Below are positions 1-7,000 of a DNA stretch of 20,885 nucleotides, in pieces. Source of the stretch: a virus; the IMG/VR virus record IMGVR_UViG_3300045974_000997, positions 1 to 20,885 of that record. One strand, written 5' to 3'. Each line of letters opens with the position of its first letter. The stretch's first letter is position 1. The position numbers were made by a program, and so were the translations under genes. The notes beneath the pieces are model-generated. The model was not told where the DNA came from and did no database searches. It saw only the letters and a program-made list of their open reading frames with translations.

Positions 1-255
1 TCACTGAACCGTCTCCTTCATGAACAGCTTATCCGCCGTGCCGCGAAGCATGTCAATCGCCGCGTCATCACCGAAGTTGTCAGCGATCATCCCGCCAAGC
101 ACGGCAACCATACCGGCAAACATGCGCGCCAGTTGCTGGGGCGTAGCGCTTCCGTTTGCAATCGCTTGAACTGTCGGCCCAATGGCGTCGGCCAGCAATT
201 GCCCTCCGACTTCTTCGGGGGTACCTGAGTATTCGGTTCTTTGTTCGTTTTCCAT
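1..255 (-). CDS. hypothetical phage early protein, 84 aa
   Basis: The ORF is complete: its TGA stop is the first three bases of the window and its ATG is at 253-255. The protein is small and acidic, with a Gly/Ala-rich middle (about residues 38-60) that could form a hydrophobic helix. I recognise no domain. No convincing Shine-Dalgarno sequence lies before the ATG. It is the last gene visible in the leftward early operon, 93 bp beyond the end of the Cys-rich gene, so it is probably expressed with the recombination genes. Function unknown. Confidence 0.6.
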   Translation of the reverse strand: MENEQRTEYSGTPEEVGGQLLADAIGPTVQAIANGSATPQQLARMFAGMVAVLGGMIADNFGDDAAIDMLRGTADKLFMKETVQ

Positions 256-348
256 GGCGTTTGATAATGAAAGTGAAAGTTATTAAAAATCGCCTATAGC
301 TCCCGTGTTTATTGGGTATGAAGCTATGTATTTTGTAGCGTTGTTATC

Positions 349-738
349 TCAGAAGGGGCATGGGCGGTGTTCTTCTTTATAGGACTTCCAGAATTCCTTG
401 CAGGCATCTTTGAAGTTCCATTCACCGCGTTCGGTATTGGCTGGATGATCCCACCCACGTCCTTCATCCCAGGCGCGACCAAACCAGAATTGGCGCTCGG
501 TTGCTAGGATGCAGGCAGGACAGTCGTGGCACGCAGCTTGCAGAGCTTTAAATCCCCTGGAAAGTGCTGCCTGTAGTTCTGCCATTGGCAGTTGTATTTC
601 ACCGGACATTGCACACATATTGCAATTCCGGTCAGGGTTCGCCGTGCATCGCAATTCATGCTTCACCATCGCTGGCTTGGTACCAGTAGATTTTTTGCAG
701 TGGTCGCAGTAGTGGCGCCAACGTAGAGTGCTTTTCAT
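349..738 (-). CDS. Cys-rich putative zinc-binding phage protein, 129 aa
   Basis: I place the start at the internal ATG (736-738), 13 bp after the SSB stop. The longer reading frame (to 819) would run into SSB and begins with an Arg-rich stretch typical of a shadow frame. The protein opens with a CxxC pair (CDHC, about residues 10-13), then a spaced His and Cys (KHELRC), a second pair (CNMC) and a CxxCxxC cluster (CHDCPAC). This points to one or more structural zinc sites. The C-terminal half is rich in Trp and charged residues. Such Cys-rich proteins are common beside SSB and recombination genes in phages of Burkholderiales. The exact function is unknown. Confidence 0.7.
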   Translation of the reverse strand: MKSTLRWRHYCDHCKKSTGTKPAMVKHELRCTANPDRNCNMCAMSGEIQLPMAELQAALSRGFKALQAACHDCPACILATERQFWFGRAWDEGRGWDHPANTERGEWNFKDACKEFWKSYKEEHRPCPF

Positions 739-751
739 AGTTGGTTCGAAA

Positions 752-1198
752 TTAGAACGGAATGTCGTCCGACATATCGTCAAACCCACTGCGCGGCGGC
801 GGCGCTGGTTTCGCCGCAACCGGCTGGCGGGCTGCAGGCGCTACCTGCTGGGGCTGGTCGCGCTGGCCGTCGCCTTGGCGCGGTGTTGCATAGTCAAAGC
901 TCTGAACACGTGCTACCTGCTTGAATCCTGGTGATCCGTCGCGCCTCTTGAACTCTTCCATGTGCATGTCTTCAAGGACCACATGCAGCAACATCCCCTT
1001 AAGCATGTTGGGCGCGGCCTTAGTGGCGTAATCCCCCCAGAATTTGCCCTCGACCCACTGTGTGGCACGGTTTCCGCTGTCGTCTTTCTTCCCGTGGTTG
1101 AATGCCAGCGAGAGGGTAACGATCGGCTGACCGTCTGGCAGGTATCGCGCTTCGGCGTCTCGACCAAGGCGCATAAGTCCTGATGTGATTACGGGCAT
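752..1198 (-). CDS. ssb: single-stranded DNA-binding protein
   Basis: This is an OB-fold single-stranded DNA-binding protein of about 148 aa that would coat ssDNA during phage replication and recombination. The N-terminal 110 residues have the SSB pattern: an N-terminal strand, a middle strand with TLSLAFN, and a WVEGKFWGDYA segment where bacterial SSBs have W-x-x-V/C-x-x-F/W. A Pro/Gln/Ala-rich linker follows, and the protein ends in the acidic tip DDIPF that docks partner proteins. A GTG at 1202-1204 overlaps the upstream stop as GTGA. I prefer the ATG at 1196-1198 because a GGCGGAG Shine-Dalgarno lies 5 nt before it. It sits in one operon with the RecT-like and exonuclease genes, which fits a recombination role. 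Confidence 0.93.
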   Translation of the reverse strand: MPVITSGLMRLGRDAEARYLPDGQPIVTLSLAFNHGKKDDSGNRATQWVEGKFWGDYATKAAPNMLKGMLLHVVLEDMHMEEFKRRDGSPGFKQVARVQSFDYATPRQGDGQRDQPQQVAPAARQPVAAKPAPPPRSGFDDMSDDIPF

Positions 1199-1200
1199 AG

Positions 1201-1404
1201 TCACTCCGCCTTATCGTCGTTTGCAACTTCGGGTTTGACGCCCGTTGCCATGATTTCAATGAGCTCGTTCGCGCTTGCCGCCTTGACGGTGTAGCGGTCA
1301 CGGGCGACAAAGTTACGCGCTTGGGCCTGGCTGGTTGCCTGGATGATGCGAGTCGTGTTCGCGAACGCATCGGTCACGATATAGGGACGGGTTGCAGTTG
1401 CCAT
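1201..1404 (-). CDS. hypothetical phage protein, 67 aa
   Basis: This is a small soluble protein directly upstream of ssb; its TGA overlaps the possible GTG start of ssb as GTGA. The pattern Y-V-T-D near the N-terminus, then SQAQARNFVARDRYTVKAASANEL, resembles a widespread family of short phage proteins in which a helix with AQA..+VA precedes a short strand. I cannot name a domain. No strong ribosome-binding site is visible at its ATG. Probably an early-operon accessory protein. Confidence 0.65.
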   Translation of the reverse strand: MATATRPYIVTDAFANTTRIIQATSQAQARNFVARDRYTVKAASANELIEIMATGVKPEVANDDKAE

Positions 1405-1446
1405 GATTGTTTTAGTTTGGAAAGTTAGTCTTTTGGGTATCCAGTC

Positions 1447-1812
1447 TTACGCTGCCACCCTCAGTTTCTTTTCAACAGCCAGCATCCAGACACGGCCCTT
1501 GCCGTCGCCGTAGTCCTTGATGGTGCGTACCGTGGCGTTGATTTTTTTGGCCGCGACGTAATTGCGCATGGCCCCGGCTACGCGCCCGATTTCATCCGGT
1601 TTGCACTTGATGCACTGGCCCAGTTTCATAGTTTTTAAGATTGACTCATACTTATTTCCGAAGCTGACACGGTGAGCCGGTACCTGGTCGTCGCAGACTT
1701 CGAGCGCGCTGGCGTCGGTCGGCTTGGGTGGTTGCTTGATCATTGCTGCCTTTCCAAATGGGCGGTTTGCGTCACCGAGACGCGGGGTTTTGATGGTGTC
1801 TACGATGTTCAT
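1447..1812 (-). CDS. hypothetical phage protein, 121 aa
   Basis: The N-terminal 35 residues are Pro/Lys-rich and probably disordered. A compact domain follows (about residues 48-118), including KYESILKTMKLGQCIKCKPDEI, a helix and an aromatic strand ending GRVWMLAVEK. That strand-helix-strand pattern recurs in small phage and plasmid proteins whose role is not known to me. The region before the ATG is C-rich, with no Shine-Dalgarno sequence. It lies between the DUF2303 gene, 88 bp away, and the 67-aa gene. Confidence 0.65.
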   Translation of the reverse strand: MNIVDTIKTPRLGDANRPFGKAAMIKQPPKPTDASALEVCDDQVPAHRVSFGNKYESILKTMKLGQCIKCKPDEIGRVAGAMRNYVAAKKINATVRTIKDYGDGKGRVWMLAVEKKLRVAA

Positions 1813-1900
1813 GGTGTTGGTGGGGGGTACTCACTGCGCCGGTGGATTTAATGGCTTTACCGCCTTCACAAACCCAGCATTTGCTTTCCCCCCGCAATCG

Positions 1901-2764
1901 TTACGGAGTGCCCAGCAGCACCTGGTAGCCGCTCTTTTCGCGCAGAGTCTGCACATAGCCCGAGAATGCGTCTTCAATCACACGCTCCACGCGGTCGAGC
2001 TCGTACCAAAACTTGATAGAACCGCCGTGCAGCCGGTACTTGAGTCGTGCGTGCACCTTGTAGCCTTGCCCATTCTTGAAGATGCGCACGCCAAGCGTGA
2101 ACTCCTTGGGGATTTCCATAGCTCCATTCGCGCCAGCGCGTGCATCAATGTTCTCGGTGTATTGCAGCTGCACCTGACCGTTTTGCAGGCGCTTCGCGCT
2201 GCTGAAATTGATGTCTGTCTTGGCCTGGATGGTGGTCGCCATTTCCAGCAACGCCGTGGCGGCGGGCGCGGTGATGTCGGCCATGTTGTCTTCAATGAAT
2301 TCTGCAAACCCAGACTGTTCGAACTGATGCTTGTTTCGTTCCATCCACTTAGCGAACTCTGGCGTGTATTCAGCCTTGTACTCGGCACGGTGGTCGCGCC
2401 AGCCTTGGCCCAGGCGCTGGTCATTGAAAACTGCTGTCATCTTGCGGGCGTCTGGGTCGGCATAGATGTAGCCCAATGCAGCGCCGTCGCTGGTTTCTGG
2501 ATTCTTCTGGTCTTCGCAGTACAGCATTAGGCTGTCAAGGTCTTTGAGCTGCACGGTGCCGCTCTTGCGCCGTGGGCACTCCTGCATTTTCTCCACGGCT
2601 TTGGAAATGTCTTCCAGCTTGTAGCCCTGGGGAACGATGGCATGGCAGTAGTCGCCGTGTTCGTGCACTGCAGTGGCGGAAGCTGCCAGAGCGGCCATCA
2701 CGCCGCTGATTTGCAGCACTTCGCCCATTGCACCCTTGCCCATGGTGTTTGTTGGTTGTTCCAT
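1901..2764 (-). CDS. DUF2303 (YfdQ-like) phage protein
   Basis: The protein has 287 aa. The landmarks of the DUF2303/YfdQ family are visible: an early segment with a HGDYCHAIVPQGYKLEDI motif, a central LMLYCEDQ...GYIYADPDARKMTAVFN region, then HRAEYKAEYTPEFAKW and an IEDN helix. A late conserved strand region contains FTLGVRIFKNG and a KFWYEL segment. The family is common in phage recombination/early operons, with no biochemically proven role that I know of. The ATG is well placed, with AAGGAAG 7 nt upstream, and it overlaps the stop of the next upstream gene as TAATG, so the two are likely co-translated. Confidence 0.85.
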   Translation of the reverse strand: MEQPTNTMGKGAMGEVLQISGVMAALAASATAVHEHGDYCHAIVPQGYKLEDISKAVEKMQECPRRKSGTVQLKDLDSLMLYCEDQKNPETSDGAALGYIYADPDARKMTAVFNDQRLGQGWRDHRAEYKAEYTPEFAKWMERNKHQFEQSGFAEFIEDNMADITAPAATALLEMATTIQAKTDINFSSAKRLQNGQVQLQYTENIDARAGANGAMEIPKEFTLGVRIFKNGQGYKVHARLKYRLHGGSIKFWYELDRVERVIEDAFSGYVQTLREKSGYQVLLGTP

Positions 2765-3195
2765 TACTTGACTTCCTTGAAAGAGATAACGCCATCAGCG
2801 TCGGTGGTGGTGAGGGCATTGACGATGTGCCCGGTTGCGTCTTGGGTTCCTGTTGCCTGCGTTTGGCGCATACCCCCGCGAAGGTCCTGCGCATCGCGCA
2901 GATCCAAGTTGTGCTGGCGTGGGTGATGACGGGTTGGCTCCGCGCTATCGGTGAGCCAGAAGAAGTCTTGCGGTTGTTCGGGCTTGGGAAGTTCCAGCTT
3001 TCTGTCAGCCATGATGGTGATCTTGTCCACCTCAGAACCGCCTTTGCTGGCTGATGCAATCTTGATTTTGAGCGTCATGCTGCCAGTGCGTCCGGTGTTC
3101 TGCACGGCCTGCAGCAGCTCTGCAAGGTCACCAGTCAGGCCCGCGAGTGTGGAGCCGTCGTTCAGGTCTACCAGCAGTTGATTGAATGATTTCAT
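2764..3195 (-). CDS. conserved phage protein paired with DUF2303, 143 aa
   Basis: The N-terminal part (NQLLVDLNDGSTLAGLTGDLAELLQAVQNTG, then a strand TLKIKIASASKGG) matches what I remember of a small family usually encoded next to DUF2303 proteins in phages. It has a helical LNDG...L..AVQ.TG core followed by a beta region. The stretch around residues 66-100 is Pro/Arg/His-rich and likely flexible. An AAGGA Shine-Dalgarno sits 8 nt before the ATG. The TAA overlaps the ATG of the DUF2303 gene by one base. No catalytic motif is evident; it may be a binding partner of the DUF2303 protein, which is inference from the conserved pairing. Confidence 0.75.
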   Translation of the reverse strand: MKSFNQLLVDLNDGSTLAGLTGDLAELLQAVQNTGRTGSMTLKIKIASASKGGSEVDKITIMADRKLELPKPEQPQDFFWLTDSAEPTRHHPRQHNLDLRDAQDLRGGMRQTQATGTQDATGHIVNALTTTDADGVISFKEVK

Positions 3196-3206
3196 TGGGA
3201 AAATCC

Positions 3207-3476
3207 TTAAACAGGGTGGTGTTCCGGTGCCTTTTCGACGTGGTACTTCGTGAACGGCAAAGCCTTGATGTGCTTACCGAAGTGCACGCCAATGGAATCA
3301 GCATTGATAAAGGCCTCGTACTGGTCCTTCGTCACATTGGGGTAGTGGTAAATCGCGCCGGTACCGCGTGCAAATTGCACGGCCAGGGTGTTGGTGCCGT
3401 GGTCAAAGCCCACGCTCTTAACTTGCGAGGACTTCACCTCGTGCAGGGTGATATGGGGGCGTTTGGGTGTGGTCAT
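3207..3476 (-). CDS. KTSC domain protein
   Basis: This 89-aa protein is almost entirely one KTSC domain. It carries the SSQVKSVGFD opening, the NTLAVQFARG strand, the aromatic IYHYPNVTKDQYEAFINADSIG segment and the closing FGKHIKALPF. The domain is named after a similar module at the C-terminus of some lysyl-tRNA synthetases and is thought to bind RNA or nucleic acid. Stand-alone copies are common in phage early operons. An AGGAG Shine-Dalgarno lies 6 nt before the ATG. It sits between the coiled-coil protein and the DUF2303 pair in the recombination module. Confidence 0.88.
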   Translation of the reverse strand: MTTPKRPHITLHEVKSSQVKSVGFDHGTNTLAVQFARGTGAIYHYPNVTKDQYEAFINADSIGVHFGKHIKALPFTKYHVEKAPEHHPV

Positions 3477-3514
3477 GGTGAGCTCCTGGTTAGTGGTCGG
3501 TGGTTGAAAACGGG

Positions 3515-4462
3515 TTACGCCGCCTTGGCCGACATGCCATGCTTGTTGAACACGCGCACGCCGGGCAGGTTGGTATTGAGACCCAGGCCGCGCACATAGG
3601 CGCGCAGCTTCACGCTGTCTTCCATCACGAGGTCGATCAGTTCTGGGTGTTTGGCAATGTGCTGAACCAGCGCCAGCTTGCTGGTGACTTCGTAGTCAAC
3701 CGTGACCTTCACGCTGGTGCCCTTGGCCTTTGCGGTATCGATGTGGGTCACTGGTGCGCTGGTAACCGCCAACTGTGTGCGCAGGGCTGCGGCTGACTCG
3801 TGGGCGCGCGTCTGGGCTTCCTGGTCACGCTGTGCGGCCTGCTGGGCTTCAAGTTCAGCCTGCTGGCGCGATGCCTCGGCGGCGCGGTTTGCTTCTTCGG
3901 CTGCGGCCTGGTTACCTGCGGCGGCTGCGGCGGCGGCTTCCTGGGCCAGGCGGTCCTGCTCGGCGCGGGCGGCGGCTGCGACGGCGGCGGCTTCATCGGC
4001 GATGCGCTTGCGCTCGGCGGCGGCGGCTTGCTCCACCTGGCGGGCTTCTTCCGCGATACGTTGGCGCTCGGCCTCCGCTGCCTGCTCGGCAATGCGGCGG
4101 GCCTCCGCTGCTTTGCGCTCCTGCTCCTGGTGGTAGGCCAGCATCGAGTTCTTAATAGCCGCTTCTGCGGCTTCCAGCGCAACCTTCGGCCCTTTGAACA
4201 GGGCATTGATGGCGTCCAAGGCCTTGTTCATGGGGCCGGTGATGCTGGTCCGCTGTTCTTCCAGCCTCTTCAAGCGACCTTTCACCGACTGCAACTCTTC
4301 GCCGGCCAGCTTGTAGTCGTCATCAGTGGCGATGGCGAAGGAATTGGCCATGCGCAATGCGGCATCCGCGCTGCGGTTCACCATGGTCATATCTGGCACG
4401 GCCAGGGCTTTGACTTCGGTTAGCACGCTTGGTGCTACGAGGGTTGCGGTTTCGGTGTTCAT
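3515..4462 (-). CDS. TolA-like Ala/Glu-rich coiled-coil phage protein
   Basis: The protein has 315 aa. Residues 1-50 are mixed. From about 50 to 235 it is a long charged coiled coil in which AEAERQRIAEEAR-type blocks repeat, much like TolA. A globular C-terminal domain of about 80 residues follows (VDYEVTSKLALVQHIAKHPELIDLVMEDSVKLRAYVRGLG). Proteins with this coiled-coil plus C-terminal domain layout often lie beside phage recT/exonuclease genes; their job is unproven. The ATG overlaps the exonuclease stop as ATGA, and AAGGAG is 11 nt upstream. The repetitive Ala/Glu codons create several long antisense open frames here, which I treat as shadows. Confidence 0.8.
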   Translation of the reverse strand: MNTETATLVAPSVLTEVKALAVPDMTMVNRSADAALRMANSFAIATDDDYKLAGEELQSVKGRLKRLEEQRTSITGPMNKALDAINALFKGPKVALEAAEAAIKNSMLAYHQEQERKAAEARRIAEQAAEAERQRIAEEARQVEQAAAAERKRIADEAAAVAAAARAEQDRLAQEAAAAAAAGNQAAAEEANRAAEASRQQAELEAQQAAQRDQEAQTRAHESAAALRTQLAVTSAPVTHIDTAKAKGTSVKVTVDYEVTSKLALVQHIAKHPELIDLVMEDSVKLRAYVRGLGLNTNLPGVRVFNKHGMSAKAA

Positions 4463-5061
4463 AGCGAGTGGCGCTCCTTGAATCGTTGAATGGTCAAAAG
4501 GGAAAGAAAAACTGAGAAATCACCCGGGTCTGCAAATTCGTGCAGCTTGTAGGTCCCGTCTGGGAACAACTGCAAGGCACCACGGCGGGCGGGTGTGGTG
4601 CGCCCGTTGGCACGGAACATTTCGGTGTAGGCCGCTGTTTGCACGCCGACGAGGGGCGACATAGAGACGGTGCTTTTCAGGTCAACATCCCAGACATGGC
4701 CTTCCATGGCGTAGCTGCGGTCTATGGTCCCGGCGTAGCGGTGAACCGGGTGAAACAGGCGCTGCTCGTTGGCGAGGATCTTGACTTTCTTGTCGGCCTT
4801 GAAGCGCTTGTATCCAGCGAGGTAACCGGCGATTGGCACAAGCCCGGCGCGGCCGGCGTCGGACTCCTCGTCCAGGTCGTCCATGTCCAACAGTTCGCAT
4901 GCCCGGTGCACGGCGGTTCCCAGCGCAGCCTTGGCGTTCAGCACCGAGACGGGTATCCCCTCGAAGGAATACAGCGGCTTGAGAACCTGGGTGACGCTGG
5001 GCACCCGTACACCCTCAAACGTATAGGCGTGCAGTCCCGGGTCGAACTGGAGGACTGCCAT
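4459..5061 (-). CDS. PD-(D/E)XK phage exonuclease (RecT partner)
   Basis: This 200-aa protein belongs to the RecB/lambda-exonuclease-like PD-(D/E)XK nucleases. Visible core elements are the N-terminal SVTQVL motif, a helix with GTAVHRA (His about 52), Glu about 99, the catalytic Asp in GTID (about 114), the DLK signature (Asp127, Lys129) and the downstream QTAAY motif (Gln141, Tyr145). Together these are the classic order D, DxK, Q-xxx-Y. It should resect double-strand DNA ends to give ssDNA for the neighbouring RecT-like protein. It starts 2 nt after the RecT stop and overlaps the coiled-coil gene as ATGA, which fits a co-expressed recombination pair. Confidence 0.88.
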   Translation of the reverse strand: MAVLQFDPGLHAYTFEGVRVPSVTQVLKPLYSFEGIPVSVLNAKAALGTAVHRACELLDMDDLDEESDAGRAGLVPIAGYLAGYKRFKADKKVKILANEQRLFHPVHRYAGTIDRSYAMEGHVWDVDLKSTVSMSPLVGVQTAAYTEMFRANGRTTPARRGALQLFPDGTYKLHEFADPGDFSVFLSLLTIQRFKERHSL

Positions 5062-5063
5062 GC

Positions 5064-6140
5064 TCAGGCACCCATGGCCAACAGTTCGGCCTTCATGGTG
5101 TCGAATTGCTCAACGGTCAGAGCCTCCAGCGATGCCGCGCCAATGCGCATCAGCAAGGCCTCGACTGCCGACTCTGGCAATTCAATCGCCTTGATCTTGG
5201 TTTGCAGGTACTTAACCTGGTTGGCGCTGATGGCGGGAATCTCGCCAGTCGCTGGGTCGGCCTTGCTGGCTGCGGTCGCTTTTGGCTGATCCGCTGGGGC
5301 GTCGGTCTTGATGGCCGCATCCTCTACATTGGCCGGTGGTGTGGTGGTTGCTGCTGCTGCGGCCTTGGCTTCTGACTTGGACATTGGGGCGGCTGGCGCT
5401 GCTGGTGCAACTGGCGCACTTGTCTCGGCATATGAACCATCCGCTTGCTGCTCCAGATTGATCATGTCTGGCACTTCCTCTGCGGCTGGCAGGCCCATCA
5501 ACAACTCAGGCGCGTAGATGCGGCCAAAGAACGCGGCTGAGCGGTAGCGCAGCATCAGGTCAGGCATGGATTGCCACTTGCTGCCGTTCTTGCCATACCA
5601 GCCTTCATTCACGGCCATTTCCATCGTGACCTTTGGCGACTCCAGGCGGGTGTTCGTGGCAAGCTCCACGGCCCAGGCAACGCACGTCGCATTGCGCACA
5701 CGGGTCTTCGTGGTCTTGGCAACCTTCTTGCGATCCACCCACTCAAAGGTCGTGTAGCTGGCGTCGATTTCTTCGCCTGCCGTGATGTCAAAGCGCAAAG
5801 GGGAGTAGCGACCGCACGAATTGATCGCGGCGATGATGAACTGGCTGGACCAGCTTGGGCGACCCTCGATGACATGGAGGTTCTGCATGATCATCAGTGG
5901 GTCCGCATTCATGCGGGTAGCCATATTCAGGGCGATGATGCAATTGGGCAGTGCCGAAGGGTTGTCTTCGGTTGTCACGTCATTGCCATAGCCCTTTGTC
6001 ACTTGGGCGCGGTAAGCGACCGGGACCATGCTGGAGTGGCTGAACATCTTGGCGGTGCGCTGCATGAACTCAAAGGACTGCAGGCTTCCAAAGCCCATCG
6101 TGACGACGGCATTGTTTTCGGTGGTGGTGATAGCTGTCAT
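5064..6140 (-). CDS. RecT-family single-strand annealing protein
   Basis: This is a recombinase that anneals complementary single strands. The N-terminal 230 residues show the pattern of the phage RecT-like family: SLQSFEFMQRTAKMFSHSSMVP, a CIIALNMATRMNADPLMIMQNLHVIEGRPSW block, SSQFIIAAINSCGR, then EGWYGKNGSKWQSMPDLMLRYRSAAFFGR followed by APELLMGL. The C-terminal 120 residues are Ala/Pro-rich and disordered before a short helical end. A TTG at 6150-6152 is in frame, but I choose the ATG at 6138-6140 because GAAAG lies just upstream. It is followed immediately by the exonuclease gene. The module would support phage recombination, end repair and genome circularisation. Confidence 0.87.
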   Translation of the reverse strand: MTAITTTENNAVVTMGFGSLQSFEFMQRTAKMFSHSSMVPVAYRAQVTKGYGNDVTTEDNPSALPNCIIALNMATRMNADPLMIMQNLHVIEGRPSWSSQFIIAAINSCGRYSPLRFDITAGEEIDASYTTFEWVDRKKVAKTTKTRVRNATCVAWAVELATNTRLESPKVTMEMAVNEGWYGKNGSKWQSMPDLMLRYRSAAFFGRIYAPELLMGLPAAEEVPDMINLEQQADGSYAETSAPVAPAAPAAPMSKSEAKAAAAATTTPPANVEDAAIKTDAPADQPKATAASKADPATGEIPAISANQVKYLQTKIKAIELPESAVEALLMRIGAASLEALTVEQFDTMKAELLAMGA

Positions 6141-6168
6141 GATTTCTTTCAAGTGGTTGGTGATGGGG

Positions 6169-6414
6169 TTAGGCCGTGGCCCGGGCCGTACCGCTTGCCA
6201 CGCGCTCGGCGCGGTATTGGGCCTCGGTGATTTGCTCGGACCGGTAGTTGCGCTTAGCTGGGTCTGCTTCCTTCTGGTTCAGCTTTTTAGATTCTTCGGC
6301 GCGAGCGGCGACAAAGCGAACAGAGTCCCAGACGCGGTGCTCCTGCACATGGGTGTTGCCCTTGGCGTCCGTGTAGCGCATGTGCACGTCATGGGTTGTC
6401 ATTCGGTTGTTCAT
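6169..6414 (-). CDS. hypothetical phage protein with duplicated start region, 81 aa
   Basis: The body encodes a charged, mostly helical protein (RFVAARAEESKKLNQKEADP near the middle) with no domain I recognise. The start is unusual. A perfect 64-bp tandem duplication (6348-6411 and 6412-6475) covers the first codons. The reading frame that continues to the stop starts at the inner ATG (6412-6414). The outer ATG (6476-6478), which has the good AAAGGA Shine-Dalgarno and the ATGA overlap with the upstream gene, now leads out of frame to a TGA at 6389-6391. Full-length protein would need internal initiation or re-initiation at 6414. Before the duplication, the outer ATG was probably the native start. 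Confidence 0.6.
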   Translation of the reverse strand: MNNRMTTHDVHMRYTDAKGNTHVQEHRVWDSVRFVAARAEESKKLNQKEADPAKRNYRSEQITEAQYRAERVASGTARATA

Positions 6415-6475
6415 GGGTGTTGCCCTTGGCGTCCGTGTAGCGCATGTGCACGTCATGGGTTGTCATTCGGTTGTT
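6348..6475. repeat. perfect 64-bp tandem duplication
   Basis: Bases 6348-6411 and 6412-6475 are identical, each beginning CATGGGTGTTGCCC. The first bases of a third copy (CATGGG, 6476-6481) follow. The unit holds the ATG and first codons of the 81-aa leftward gene. Its identity over 64 bp means it is recent, or is an assembly error. Confidence 0.97.
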
Positions 6476-6478
6476 CAT
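6389..6478 (-). CDS. 29-codon out-of-frame leader ORF created by the duplication
   Basis: Translation from the best-supported start (ATG at 6476-6478, AAAGGA upstream, ATGA-coupled to the preceding gene) reads the duplicated copy of the downstream gene's first 22 codons. Because 64 is not a multiple of three, it then enters another frame and stops at 6389-6391. It overlaps the start of the 81-aa gene by 26 bp. It may act as an upstream ORF that lowers or couples translation of that gene, or it may simply be a mutation scar. Short and of unknown value. Confidence 0.35.
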   Translation of the reverse strand: MNNRMTTHDVHMRYTDAKGNTHEQPNDNP

Positions 6479-6696
6479 GGGGTTCCTTTGTTAGCTAGGT
6501 TGATGACGTTTCGTGCAGTGGCGAAGCGCCGCCCGTTGGGGGCTCCTTCGACATAGGCGGTCTTGCGCTTGCTAAGCGGCCACCAGTGCACGTTCACTAG
6601 GCCACCTACGACCAGAACGCGTCCGTCTGCGTATTCAATGACTTCGAGCTCTGCGGCCCGCGCCATCTTTTTGAGGGTTTGCACCTCCTTATTCAC
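6475..6696 (-). CDS. hypothetical phage protein, 73 aa
   Basis: This small protein has a helical N-terminus (KKMARAAELEV) followed by a strand-rich core with a HWWPLSKRKTAYVEG motif and a C-terminal helix (RNVINLA). I believe I have seen this pattern among phage early proteins but cannot assign a function. It starts at GTG (6694-6696), overlapping the upstream stop as GTGA, with GAGG 8 nt before it. A perfect AAGGAGGT lies inside codons 3-5, but the next ATG is 17 nt away, too far to use it. Its own stop overlaps the ATG at 6478. Confidence 0.65.
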   Translation of the reverse strand: MNKEVQTLKKMARAAELEVIEYADGRVLVVGGLVNVHWWPLSKRKTAYVEGAPNGRRFATARNVINLANKGTP

Positions 6697-6908
6697 GCTG
6701 TTGCCTCGCTAAGGCTGTAAGCCTCTACCTGCTGGATGCTGTATCCGAGTTGGGCTGCGTAGGTGATATTTGCGCCGGATAGTGTTTTGGTTCCTGCGAT
6801 CTTTGCGAAGAGTTCAGCGACATCGTTCGCTGGGTAAATCTTCTGCACGCCAAAGACGTTTTGAATCTTGACTAAAAGAACCTTGCTCTTGATTACTACG
6901 TTTGACAT
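6693..6908 (-). CDS. hypothetical phage protein under its own operator-controlled promoter, 71 aa
   Basis: The protein begins with a Lys/Val-rich strand (VVIKSKVLLVKI), then a helix (NDVAELFAKIAG) and a region ending in QQVEAY. No domain is recognised. It has one of the strongest Shine-Dalgarno sequences of the window (AGGAGGT, 5 nt before the ATG). A 92-bp non-coding gap upstream holds two operator-like palindromes 22 bp apart and a possible -10 box. This makes it the first gene of a separately controlled leftward unit that continues into the recombination genes. Confidence 0.7.
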   Translation of the reverse strand: MSNVVIKSKVLLVKIQNVFGVQKIYPANDVAELFAKIAGTKTLSGANITYAAQLGYSIQQVEAYSLSEATA

Positions 6909-6942
6909 TCCTGACCTCCTAATTAATTTCTGACCTGTTAAA

Positions 6943-6984
6943 AGAATACCCGAAAACGGATAAAAAAGAAACCGAAAGGGGGTA
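6943..6984 (-). promoter_or_regulatory. leftward promoter with two repressor-type operators
   Basis: Two palindromes of the TAWCCG-N4-CGGWTA class lie in the gap between the genes at 6908 and 7001. One is at 6947-6962 (TACCCGAAAACGGATA). The other, one base off in the core, is at 6969-6984 (AAACCGAAAGGGGGTA). Their centres are 22 bp apart, about two helical turns. On the minus strand the sequence after the first operator reads TATTCT (6948-6943), a plausible -10. The -35 is poor. The same operator/-10 arrangement recurs at the repressor and Cro promoters, so I infer control by the phage repressor and/or Cro. Confidence 0.65.
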
Positions 6985-7000
6985 TTTCAGGGCAAATAAA

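Noticed and set aside
1772-1897. 41-codon minus-strand frame with a KCWVCEGGKA motif starting at TTG
   Set aside because: The Cys pair is attractive and it fills the gap before the 121-aa gene, but it has only a TTG start, no Shine-Dalgarno, a His-rich random-looking end and overlaps the next gene by 41 bp. Conservation would be needed to revive it.
1724-2530. 268-aa plus-strand open frame
   Set aside because: Antisense to the DUF2303 gene and its neighbour; the minus-strand proteins have recognisable motifs and good ribosome-binding sites.
3800-4423. Gly/Leu-rich plus-strand frame (207 aa) and several similar ones
   Set aside because: Antisense shadow of Ala/Glu coiled-coil codons in the 315-aa gene; composition is what reverse-complement GCG/GAG codons give.
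4540-6230. Two long plus-strand frames (4540..5289 and 5571..6230)
   Set aside because: Antisense to the exonuclease and RecT-like genes, which are clearly coding.
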